Source: Tubiluchus corallicola (Eukaryota; Priapulida; Priapulimorpha; Priapulimorphida; Tubiluchidae). From it: a stretch of DNA of 64,000 nt. Position 1 is the stretch's first letter, and each line of letters begins with the position of its first letter. Both the position numbers and the translations under genes were made by a program. Under the pieces are notes generated by a model. That model worked only from the letters and a program-made list of their open reading frames with translations. It did not search any database and was not told the origin of the DNA. Below, piece after piece: positions 10,701-22,092 of the stretch. Location: positions 248,001-312,000 of the forward strand of contig JAQGDQ010002367.1 in assembly GCA_030141605.1 (NCBI GenBank), in the 5' to 3' direction.

Positions 10701-13700
10701 GGGAACAATTTTTACATTTGTCAGGAACCATTTTTGTGACTACCGTACTTGCATAATTATCCTATTACATCAATAAATCTGACCAGAATGTAAAGAATGG
10801 TAAAGAATGTGCTTTTCAGCTCAGTAAGCAATACGCCGTATAGTGTGGGAGCTACAGTAAAAGAAAACAAAAGAAAAGAACTAGGGATAAAGCTAAAGAA
10901 GAATAAAGGACAACAAGATATTAAATATCAACACATTACTTGTGTCTGAAGTAATATGTTGAGAAATATGGAGATTTCTCACTGGAGAACTTTCTTTAGT
11001 GCTTAACTATTAAATAGTGGGGATGCAACTGAGGAAACAACAAAACAACAACACGTTGCATTCCATTAGGTTTTAATAAAACCAAGCTTCCTAGCTTCAT
11101 TTTATGCTCTCACTTTTAAAACAGGAAAAAATACAAGGCTTCTATTTAGTATTCAAGATGGCTACCAAAAATACAAAAATGATATATTTTAGCAGCTCAC
11201 TAACCAAAAGAAACAAATAGCCAAATCTGTTTATGAGTCAAGAAAAATATTAAACTCTTTAGTGATGTCACCAATGATTTAAAAACTTCTAGTGCTAGAA
11301 TGGAAAAAATGAAAAAATACTATGACTCAGTAAACCAGGTATTCAAATCACTTCAAATAAACAGCTAAATCTGCATTTTTTACGTTTTGGGTTGAAGGAA
11401 AATAATTTTACTAAATTTACTACTGATGTCAGCAAGGCTTTAAAAGGTTAAGATAGCTACCAAGAAACAAAAACAAGATTAATAAAGCAATTTGTAAGCT
11501 AAATGTTTCATTTATCAATCATGTATGAACTGCATTTGGATTTCAACAGAAAAAAGTTAATTACAGATTTACGGATATGTGAATAAATTATTACATTGGC
11601 AAAATTTTTACCCTATGGAAGGTGGCTGCAGTGACTGTGGGCCAGAAGCAGGAGAATGACTCGTTAAACCAGCGGGTGATATTGTAGAACTGAATACTCC
11701 CTATAAAAATAATATGAACTTATAAAGCAATAGCAAAACCAAAATTTCTAGTACAAAGTAGACTTCATATAAGATAATAATTGCTTATTAATAATGGAAA
11801 ATAAAAAAAATAAAATCATGAACAAAATTGAATATTATTAGCTTTATAGTAAAAGACAAGTTCTTTGATGTTTCTCCTTTTTCGATAAAATAAAAAATTA
11901 TAGTAAGAACTATTTGTCAAGAAAAATGTTTGACTGCTGAGCAGACAAGAAAATTGGATCATAAATATGATACCTTCAATATAAATTACAAATCCAAAAT
12001 AGAGCATATGGAAACATGGGTTTATTAAAAAATTGTATGTTTTTGTCAACCTGAGCTACATTCGGTGCAGTTCCAGGTGGAGCCATCTGCTGCTGTACCA
12101 TCTGTTGAGGAGACAGCTGGTATTGTTCTGGGGGTGGTGCACGTTGAGCTGGAATTTGGGCTCTCTGAAAATAATACACAGATGTATAACATTGAAAAAC
12201 ACAAAATCAAGTAAAATAATTGCTCAAGGTGCAACTAAACTGCTTGTGAAAAAAGGTTTTCTATTTTGCCTTTTGCACTGAGCAATATAGTAAGAAAATA
12301 ACGTTCAAGTATCACCTAATAATAGTAGTATTTATAAACACTTGTAGTTTAGCAAGTTTTGAATCAAGTAGTGCTAATGCCACCCAAAGCTCCATATTAG
12401 GACATATAGATTAGGTGGCGCTATCTGTAAATCTGCAATTATACAAAACTTGAGTTGATCATCTTCGTCCCACTAAATCTGGTGAAAACTCCACCAACTT
12501 TGGTAAATGAAACGATTGGATCTTGAAACGAGGCAGACTGCATCAATACAAACTGAAATGAATCAAAACCCAAATCTGATTCATCAAAATGGGTACTGTG
12601 ATTAATTTCATCAGATTTTTGGTTCAAAACCACATAACGTAGGTGGCAGAAATAGGTGTTTTATGAAGCAGTGTTACCACTAATCAACAATATACGTGCA
12701 TTCCACGTAGTGTCTTCAGAGAGTGCTTTGATATATGTTTCTGTAATAGAGGAATTAATATTCACCACAAAAGAAAGCAGAAAAATCAAAGTTATCTCAT
12801 TATTTTTCTACATAACTGAATCAACTGGAGCACATAATCTAGTTAAAATCATGGGCTAAGCACAGATACCAGGATGGATCAAAGCCAATAATTATAACAA
12901 AAATATTCTGTTATTACCTGCATGTGCATTACCTGTCCTGGTGGCATCATTGCCACACCTTGAACCTGCCCCCGGACTCTTGTTAACAAATGATTTCTCA
13001 TTTCTTGAAACTGTTTCCGCTGCTGAGGATTTATTGGGCTCATAACTAAAAACAAACAAAAAAAACATTCAAAACAAACTACCAAAGGTATATTAAAGTA
13101 CGATTGCGGAATGCAGCATTGAAAAAGTTCTAAATTTGAACTCACCACATCTTGAACCATGTCTGTTTTTGAACCAGAAGACAAGTGCAAATCAAAAAGA
13201 ATACAGACTCGTCAGTCGTCAAGGTCGCACGCAATGCCAACACTGCACACATGTAAGCCAGCAAACACACACACAAAAACTAACACTTGGAAAACCTGGA
13301 TTGGTTGAAAACTTATTAGAATTGATTAAAATCTCCTTGATCATGTGCAGCTGTGTGGTTCAGTAGTCATGGCTCTTGCCTGATAATCCAAGAGTCTTCC
13401 TTACAGCCAAGAAGTTCTATTTCAAATGTTTAATATCATGGCTTTAATCCAATCACTGCAATTAAGAACATTAATTGAAAAATAATTAACAGTTTTATGC
13501 ATACCTGCTCTTGGAGTAGGATAAATGTTGGGCTGAGGCTGTGACTGGATAGGCACAACACTTGGTGGACCTTGCATGGACATTGTACTGTGAGAAACTT
13601 GTCCCTGCAACTGATGACCTTGTAATGTACTACTCATGTTTGGCTGCTGGTTTGATAAAGATGTCATCACATGGTCCATTTGTGGCTGTGACATATTAGT

Positions 13701-16700
13701 AATAAACTGATGTTGCTGTTGCTGTTGCTGCATTGTGTTCATTGCACTTGGTTGAGATTGAGTTTGAACTGGAACCTGCTGTTGACCATGAATGACCATA
13801 TTTTGTAGCGACTGGCCTTGCATTCCAGGCTGTGGCAGCACTCCCTGCACACCAACCATAACTTGCTATATAATTTTGAATACAGGCAAATAAAATAATG
13901 ACAGCAAGTTATTTTTATGTAAGTAAACCCTAAATTTGAAAATTCAGAAACGTTTACTTTATCTAGAAACATTAGTTTACTTTTATAAACATTTACATTT
14001 GTTTGTTTATCCAAGTTTAACCACTTTTGCTGAAAATCACATTTTTGTTATGTAGATCCACACTAATCACACAAAATCACACTAATTTTTGATTTATAAT
14101 TGCTTAGCGATCATACATTGAATATTTCAAAAAACAAATGTCCCTTTCTCGCTCCTTGGGGTGGGTGCTACCAAAACACGTTTTATAGCAAAATCCTGGA
14201 GGAAATTTTGACACACACTGAAAACATCATCCGTCTCAGTACTTGCCTCTTCTGAATAGACCATAACCTGAACAACAACCTGCCTAAAAGTTTTTGGCAG
14301 TAAGTGAATTCTGAATTTGGAAGCCAGTTTTAATGTAGTTCAGTTGCATTAAATGCTGGAAGAACAGACGAACAGACAACTTTAAATTAGAATTCAAAAT
14401 CTCAAATTATTAGCTTTTCTGCATTTCATGTTCCTGTCACATTAATTATGAATACAAACTTGTTCTGTTCTGGAATTGTTCTGGAAATGTTCAAAAACAA
14501 TCTTGATACTTCAAGTAGTGTATTTAGTCAACTTTTCATGTTCACATTAATTTTGTGAGCAATTTTCTGAAATGCTTAACCCTCTCCGACCAGCAACCAT
14601 TTTTGCACACAGATATAAATAAATACAGAAGAAACGCTACTGTTTTTTAATATATTGGTTTAGGGCTGTAAAGGACAACGATTGCAGCGATGCAGTAAAA
14701 AGCAATCCAAGAAATGGGTTGTTCTTGTACCTAAGGACTTGCAGAGAAGGATCAGAAATCAGAAAATCACAAACATTAACTAATTTAAGATTACATTAAA
14801 TACCTGCGGCATTGCAGCTGCCATACTAGTAATTGGACCAGTAACTCCGCCTCCTCGCTGAGCTAATGTGTGTAATGCACTCATTGGATCTTGTGCATTG
14901 CCTGTTGACTGGCTCGAGGAAAGATTTCCCATTGTACCAACATTAGGTTGCATCTGATCCAGCATTGCCGTGCCACTTTGTCCTTGCTGTTTCTGCACAT
15001 TTTCTGCATAATATAAAAATACGAATTCAGTAAGAAGTCAGTTATGCCAGAAGCACACGTCCCACAAATCTGACAAAAAATGAAAAATGCAACTTGAGAT
15101 TTTTTAAATGAAACAAAGGCACAAAAATAAAAATAAGTGTGTGTGTGTGTGTGTATGCATTCAAGTTCTGGGATCAAGTCCTGGTTGGTCCACAATTTTT
15201 CAGCACTTCTTTCTTCAGTTAATTAGCCAATAGGGCAATTGTTACAATGAACGCATGCGCGTTTCTCCTTATGCATATGTGCATACATGAGTGCTTTCAG
15301 GTGTACGTGTGTGTGTGAGGCATAAGAATGCGCGCACCTTGCATAAGCGTGCATGCTTGGCTATTTTCTCAAACATTTATTCATAATTATAGGCTTGCAA
15401 CATATCAAACAAATAATCATTTCGTAAAATGTTCCTCTTTTATTCTAAAGTAACTGAAAATACACAAAGACCAAAAAGAGAACAAGTTCAAAGATTTGAA
15501 TTATTAGACGAGAAACTGGAGACTGCAGATCAAAAATACTGGCTCTGTCAGTAGATGCAAAATTTGTTCAAGTATATTTGTTTGCAGATTTAGGTTTCTT
15601 TTTTTACAAAATGACGTCAACGATTGAATTCAAGCAAGCAAACAGAAAGAATGTCAATGCCAGTATTCATTCTAGTATGTTCACAGCTTTGTGATGATCA
15701 GTTGTAAATTGATGAAGCCCAAGACTTTTTTCAAAATGATGTTATTACAGCCATCTTGAATTCAAGGTGGTAGATGAAAAATTTGACTCTGTCAATCAAT
15801 GCAGAGTTTGTTCTAATATATTCCTATACAGTTTCATGACAGTCCATTATGAACTGGCGGCCTTGGTCTTTTTTTGAAAATAATGTTATCGCCGTCGTCT
15901 TGAATTTAAAATGGCAGGTCGCAAATATGATTCCGTCAGTTGATGTAGAATTCTTTTTAGAGCATCCTTTTAATGTTTCACGACGATTAGTGGAAAAGTT
16001 CTCGCCGCCATATAGCAAATCCGACTCCATAAGGCGATGCAGAACTCACTCTAGTATACTCCTACCAGTTTAAAGTTGCATGACGATCTGTTGCGAAATG
16101 GTGAAACATTATGTTTTTCCAAAAAGAATGTTATCGCCACTATCTTGAATTCAAAATTGCAGATCAAAAATTCACTGAAGTCTGCTTCTGTAAAGTTTTG
16201 CAACAATACATTGGAAATTGGTAGATCCTTAGGCTTTTTTCCAATATAGTGTTATCACAGCCAACTTAAATCAAAAAATTCAAATCGGAAATCCAACTCT
16301 GTCTTCCCATGCAGAATGCGTTCTAGTATATCAGTGTGATGTTTCATGACAATCCATCGCAAACTGGTGGAGTCTTAGGCGTTTTTAAAGACTCTACAGC
16401 AAGAACTACAACAACAACACCACCATCCAGAAAAGCAGCGATTTGGGTGGAATCTCTTGGCTGGTTGTTTTTTGCAAAAATTTTGGGAGGCCCGTTTCTA
16501 TGTGGGATGCTCCACTTTGTTACATGTTTAGCATCTACACATGCTAGTTTGTTAAATTAATTTCCAGAATGGCAAACATTTTTGAACAAACAACATGATG
16601 GTGACAACAAACAAAAGTTTGACAGTCACAAAGCCATAAATAATTAAGTAGACCCTACTATATAATCAGAAATATTTTACAGTATTATAAGTATTAAACT

Positions 16701-19700
16701 ATCAAATAGTTTAAACAAACCTTTTTATGTAATGACTATTTAGCATACACACATTTTGAAAACGATTCTCTAAAAGTGGAAACCTTAACTGAGGGAAACA
16801 TTACAACAACTAATATTCCCAAATTTTTTTGAATAACTTTAGTGCCAGAAACAAACTTCATTTAGCTGCTAACAAACCTTCACAATATTATGTGCATACA
16901 CATAGATCTCAACAAATAGGTCCAACTCGGATAATGCATGATAAATAGATACTTACTATTATATTCTCGAAAATGAATTATGAGACGTGCTATAAACTGC
17001 AAATATTCTTCCTGAAAAATTTCAAATAATCAGTATAATAAAATTGATATTCCAGTACTTTAGAGTTAATAGTAATATTCCACCATTAAACAACACTATA
17101 GTTACATATAACTAGGACCTGCCAAATAGTAAGATAAAATAAAGTAATAAAAAATAAATATGCAAATTTATATCAACTCATATGCAGATAAATAGCAATA
17201 AGCTAGTGAATTAGTTTTAAATTTATGTTAGATATTTCACGAACAATGAAATTATTTCTATTAGCTGTACAAATTAGAGTCAGCAATGACAAAAAAATTA
17301 CAGTCACGCTGCTAAGCAACCGACGAAAAAGTTAAAAATAGCTAAAAGATTTTTTTGAATATTTGTACCACAAATTCTATAGCAATAACTTTATTGATGC
17401 TGAATATGCTTTTTCTTGCGGGAGTCGTATACCACAACTCAGGTGTTAAATATTTTTGGAAAAATGTAGCTTCAGTTTGTCAGCGTTGTTCGAATTTACA
17501 CAATTTTAAGAAATAATTTTTGGAAGTTATAGTAAACAAAATAATTTGTATTCTAAACTATAAGTAATAAACAGTTACACCAACGAACCAGTAAACATAG
17601 TTATAAAAAATTTCGACCGGATTAACAGGATTAGCTTTGATTCCTACCTAATAAGTCTTTTTGGCATAATAACCTGTTTATAGTGTAGAAATCACAAAAT
17701 TTGATATACTCTGCATTTAAACTTTATTTACTTAACTAGTGTAAAAATTGTTTAAATTGAAAGGAAATTGTGGATTGTACCACGCTGATTTCAATTGCAT
17801 GTAGCTTTATAACAGATGTATAAATCATCTAATTAATAATGGATAAAAGAAACAAAACCAATGCACCTTTGTCTGCGCCTTGTTGAAAACATGCGTCTCC
17901 ATCTCGACTGGTGATTTGTTGGTTGGGTTTTTTGACTGCTGCAATGCTTCCTCTCTATAAGATAGTTAATACTAAAAGTTAAAATGGGATTATTCATTTG
18001 TATATATGCAGTTACAAGCTGAGATACAACACTCATTGTCTAGCCTGCTTCATGTATTAGCAGATATTTTTTAATATTAGCTAATATTTTTCTCGTAGGC
18101 TGTACCAGCGATGTCAGTTTAATTATGTTTCTTATTTAGACAGACTGTCGGAACTAGAACTGCAGCCACTCGAATTGAGACGCATTGTCTGTGATCTTAA
18201 GATGATATACAAAATTTGTCATAAAATACAGGGTTTAAGTTTTGATGATTTTTTCCAGTATGCTTTAACCATTCACTTGCATGGTCACAGCTTTAAACTG
18301 TTTACAGTTTTCTCGAGATTAAACGTATCAAAATTTTCATTTGCTAACAGAGTTGTAAACATTTGGAATGCTCTAGACTCTCACGACGTGCTCGCTACCA
18401 GTTTGTCGGTTTTCACTAAAAGATTAGCTAATATTAATTTACTGCCCTATTGCAACTTTATCCGAAACATGTAACATTGTCATTGGCATAATTGGCTCTC
18501 TCCAAATCGTATTATTGTATAAAACGTGTTGTATATAGTACATAATTCATATTTAGGTACATTTTGTTAGGAGCTTTTTAATGAGAGATATTCAATTTTA
18601 GGGACTTGTTTTTATAAATTTTATTTTTGCGCATCTTTTTATGTTTTATAGGATCAGCATAAGTGTGCATGCGCCTGCTGATTCTTTCTTTTATATAATT
18701 TTAATATATGTAGAAATGTCAAACAAACTAAACTAAAAAGATGAACCAAGTGACATCTTAACTAATCATGCTAGCAAATTTTGAACTCATTGGATGAATG
18801 TTATTGGGATTGAAAAAGGCGTGACGGACAGGGTGAATGAATCACCACTTTTCTCTAGTACATGAAATTTCGAAAAACTGTTGTGACAATTAAGTATCAC
18901 AATTAACACACTCACAACCACTACAACGATAATTAAGTAACATAATAAAAAATACAATTATAATTGTAAATAGAACACTACCTACTTTTATAGACAAGTA
19001 TTATAATAACACTTAAATCGGACAGATTTTGTAATATATAATAAACAGCTTAAAGTAAATTAAGATGAGATGACTAGCCACATAACTTAAATAAAATTAA
19101 CAACCATGTAACACAATTTAAGAAAAAGAGAAAGAATTATTAAGCACATATTATTAAGCTACAGTTAAATTTTGAAGACATAATATACGTTTGCATATCA
19201 TACATAAGCAGATAATTAACAGAGTCAGACAGATCATTGGATCTACAATAATGGAAGAGGTTATATATAAATTTATTTAATATACTGAATTATACTTCTT
19301 TTATATTATACATCTCACTAGATGTTGTTATGTTTGTTATGCTGTGTTGCTATGTTTTTTTGTATGTTTTAAATCTTCAATAATCTTTAAAATCTCTATT
19401 TTTCACTGACGGAGCAAGTATTAAAATTGACATAAGGTTAGAAGAATAGTAGCTATTTTAGTAAGAAAAGGTAAGTGCATACTATTACATACAGAGCATT
19501 TCAACAAAAAATGTGCTGGAGTTTTAACCTGTAGATCACATTTATTACATATGGGTGACAAACATTAAGTGCGCTTGTAAAGAAATTTGAAGCATGTGTA
19601 CCTAGCACATTCGACATAATAAAGCAGCAGCATACCTACTTCATAAAAATAATAAGGTTCAAGTGGAGGACGTTTCAACATTTTAACTAATGCCTTTTTA

Positions 19701-20905
19701 AAACTACTGATTGATGACTTGTGTCGAATTCGTCAGGCAACCTATTCCATAAATTAATACACGATGGATGAACGAGCTGCATTGAAAGATCATATTAAAT
19801 ATATTTCACCAACATTAATGACTTAGAATTACAAGGACAATACACAGTTCTTTCATATACTCGAAGTGCCAGAATAGAAGTTAAATAGAAATGGGCAGCA
19901 TCATTAACAATTTTACAGAAAAGGACATTTTGTGAATATATCTTTTATTAGACATAGTTTCCCATGACAAATCGTCCAAAAGTCTTTGGCTAATTATGCA
20001 CCACTGAAAAAAACCTGCAACAATTAGGGTTGTAGAATAATGTGTTTCTTCAATGGATGAAGCGTAGCTTTCAGTACAATTATCCCAAAATACAATTACA
20101 ATACTCTAAAATTGTGATTTTTCTTTGTCTTTTCTACAAAATATTTTTACTTCAAAAGTGTTTATGATTTGTGCAGTAATATTTCTTAAATATTACTCTA
20201 TTTTAGCTCATTTTCACAAATCACTGCCAAAAACAATAAATTAGAAAAACAAATTAACGTTTTTAATGCTACTGTGCAGTTTTTCTCTTTTGCAAAGTTG
20301 ATTGCACAATTACGTTATTTATTTACTATTGTTTCCTTATTTTAGCTGTAGCTTTGGTGATTCTTTCCACAAAAAGCTAATTATTGGGAAAGTGCAAAAA
20401 CAGTGATAGTGTAGACATAGACAGTACTAAACTCATACATTAATGTACAAGGCAAGCAAATAGCTAACACTAAATACATTAACCTAATTTATTTAATTGC
20501 AGTTGCAAACTTTGATATTAGATTAAACAACTTATAAAGACAGGATGATCTTTCACCACTCCTTCTCTTTTACTTGTTATTTTATTAATACATAATTTTT
20601 GTAATCTCATAGGTGCACATAAACTTTCTCAATTTGAATTAAGTGCGTGTCGTATTCCAAAAGTTACTAATAAACATTATCATATTGTGACGCGCAATTA
20701 TTATTTTGCACATAAAAACGTGATTGTCACATGCTACAAAAGCACATAAACAGTACACATACATCGTACAGAACTAAGAAAGAGATACTTACATCTGGCC
20801 TCTTGCCTTCTGTCTCAGCTCTTGAGTACGCCAAAGCTGATCATTAGAACTGTCTGGCAATAAGTTATCAGACGAATTGTTAAATTCCTGCCCGTCGGAA
20901 GCCAT
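4616..20905 (-). CDS. MED15: Mediator complex subunit 15, complete, 14 coding exons
   Basis: This is a Mediator tail subunit that contacts transcription activators in the nucleus. Minus-strand exons, 5' to 3', are 20793-20905, 17867-17954, 16957-17011, 14804-15003, 13505-13865, 12918-13045, 12051-12164, 11612-11700, 10456-10589, 9720-9851, 8740-8870, 7060-7319, 5076-5350 and 4616-4779. Phases agree at all 13 junctions, giving 747 residues (human is about 790). Residues ~23-86 form the KIX domain (QIEEALQQ, METHVFNKAQTK, FIARLIIHFRE). A long Gln/Pro/Met/Ser-rich middle follows. The conserved C-terminal region starts near 440 (YWDKLQQLSKYIEPLQELI), continues through a polyQ tract, FQPLLDALHAHLNKPILNH and a basic TKRQR, and ends in the LQGEVAQLDERF and ITAILNAW block. 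The ATG at 20905 gives MASDGQEF, as short as the leader in other animals. The last 16 or so residues come from a minisatellite. Confidence 0.95.
6690..6930 (+). pseudogene. Possible degenerate coding relic in a MED15 intron
   Basis: Two adjacent frames on the strand opposite MED15 look protein-like. The first gives WHVGCVEGALDKCIGKISNY. After a frame change the second gives SKPFWDQHTSCDGICRAYRA, ending at a TAA near 6930. The Cys/Trp/His-rich look suggests an eroded transposon or gene fragment. I recognise no family, and the assignment is tentative. Confidence 0.2.
7228..7300 (-). repeat. CAG/CAA repeat encoding the MED15 polyglutamine tract
   Basis: On the minus strand this is a mixed CAG/CAA run inside exon 7060-7319. 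It encodes 11 consecutive Gln after a His, plus shorter Gln groups. Mixed codons make it an interrupted repeat, usually more stable than a pure CAG run. Confidence 0.8.
13350..13432 (+). repeat. tRNA-like sequence (tRNA-Ile-type), SINE head or tRNA pseudogene
   Basis: TGGTTCAGTAGTCA fits a pol III A box. The stretch CTCTTG...CAAGAG forms an anticodon-type stem around CTGATAA, the loop of tRNA-Ile(GAT). AGTTCTATTTC sits where the B box (GGTTCGANNCC) should be, but it is degenerate. Stem mismatches and the weak B box argue against a working tRNA. It lies in the MED15 intron between exons 13505-13865 and 12918-13045. Confidence 0.4.
15136..15156. repeat. (GT)n microsatellite
   Basis: A run of about nine GT dinucleotides lies in a MED15 intron. 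It is followed by GGGATCAAGTCC, which resembles a pol III B box, so a decayed tRNA-derived element may be present beside it. Confidence 0.7.
15500..16420. repeat. Diverged tandem repeat, about 120-145 bp period
   Basis: Recurring blocks in the same order across the stretch are TGTTATCGCC/ACAGCCATCTTGAATT, GCAGATCAAAAATT, a TCTGTCA..GATGCAGAATT block, TTCTAGTATA, and a CATGACGATCC..TT-CAAACTGGTGG block. Phase markers (GTTAT) fall at 15741, 15885, 16130 and 16251. Spacing is therefore 144, about twice 122, and 121. About six or seven eroded units sit in the MED15 intron between exons 16957-17011 and 14804-15003. No continuous reading frame is kept. Confidence 0.6.
18121..18745 (+). mobile_element. 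Non-LTR retrotransposon 3' end, 5'-truncated
   Basis: This is the C-terminal end of a LINE polyprotein. ELQPLELRRIVCDLKMIYKI, then HGHSFKLF, SRLNVSKFSFANRVVNIWNA and a terminal FTKRLANINLL are typical of the region after the reverse transcriptase in CR1/Rex-like elements. The open part ends at a TAA near 18473, followed by about 270 nt of AT-rich 3' UTR. A tail-like AAACAAACTAAACTAAAAAG closes it near 18742. No RT core is present, so it is a dead 5'-truncated copy in MED15 intron 1. Confidence 0.65.
19360..20080 (-). mobile_element. Eroded LINE-derived C-terminal fragment
   Basis: On the minus strand, with several stops and frame changes, are LVHPSCINLWNRLPDEF followed further on by KCDLQVKTPAHFLLKC. 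Both resemble the region after the reverse transcriptase of LINE polyproteins, where W-N-x-L-P and a Cys/His motif recur. It lies in MED15 intron 1, opposite in orientation to the fragment at 18121. The boundaries are approximate. Confidence 0.4.
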
Positions 20906-20989
20906 GATAGGTACTGTACATCACGAAGAGGTGATCCCAAGTTTTCTACGCACCGCTAAAAATATATCTACGTTTGTGACGCCTATAAG

Positions 20990-22092
20990 TTTGTGATGCA
21001 CCGGACCACTAATGTGCCCAATCGCCATGCAATTAACCACCAACGCATCTAGCCACCTTGCATTCAACAACTAAAGCACAAAACCACTAATGCACCAAAC
21101 CAGTGCACAGTCAATCATTAACGTACCCAACCAGCAACCACCACACCGTCAACCACTAACGTACCCAATCACCATGCAGTAAACCTCTAATGCACCTAAC
21201 TACCACACAGGCAACCATTAACTCACCCAGCCACCATGCAGTAGACCACTAATGCATCCAACCACCATGCAGTCAACTACTAATGTACGCAATCACCTTG
21301 CAATTAACTACTAACACATCCAACCACCATGCATTCAACAACTAAGCATCCAACCATAATTACTAAACCATTAAATCACCAAATCACTGCACAGTCAATC
21401 ACTAATGCACCCAACCAGCAAACAGTGCACCGTCAACCACTAACCCACCCAACCACCATGCAGTCAACTGCTAATGTGCTCAATCACCTTGCAATTAACT
21501 ACTAACACATCCAACCACCATGCATTCAACAACTAAAGCATCCAACCACAATTACTGAACCACTAGATCACCCAATCACTGCACAGTCAATCACTAATGC
21601 ACCCAATCAGCAACCACCACACGGTCAACCACGAACCCACCCAACCACCATGCAGCAAGCTACAAATGCACCCGATCACGATGCAGTCAATTACTAATTT
21701 ACCCAAAAATCTTGCAATTAACTACTAACACATCCAACCACTGTGCATTCAGCAACTAAAGCATCCAACCATAATTACTGAACAACTAAATCACTCAATT
21801 ACTGCACAGTCAACCACTAATGCACCCAATCACCATGCAGTAAGCCACTAATGCACCCAACTACCACACAGGCAACCACTAACTCACCCAGCCACCATGC
21901 AGTCAACCATTAATGTACCCAATCACCTTGCAATTAACTACTAACACATCCAACCACCATGCATTCAACAACTAAAGCATCCAACAATAATTACTGAACC
22001 ACTAAATCACCCAATCACTGCACAGTCAATCACTAATGCACCCAATCAGCAACCACCACACGGTCAACCACTAACCCACCCAACCACCATGC
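20990..22092. repeat. 31-bp minisatellite, about 35 units, with higher-order pattern
   Basis: The consensus unit on the plus strand is close to CCACCATGCAGTCAACCACT plus AATGCACCCAA (30-33 bp). Adjacent units differ, but distant ones repeat as blocks. The variant CATGCATTCAACAACTAA recurs at about 21327, 21520, 21745 and 21958, giving a higher-order period near 190-225 bp. The plus strand is C/A-rich and nearly G-free. The array starts about 90 bp upstream of the MED15 ATG. Confidence 0.88.

Noticed and set aside
20990-22092. CRISPR-like regular array
   Set aside because: Units are contiguous and similar throughout, with no constant repeat alternating with unique spacers, and the host is a eukaryote. 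It is a minisatellite.
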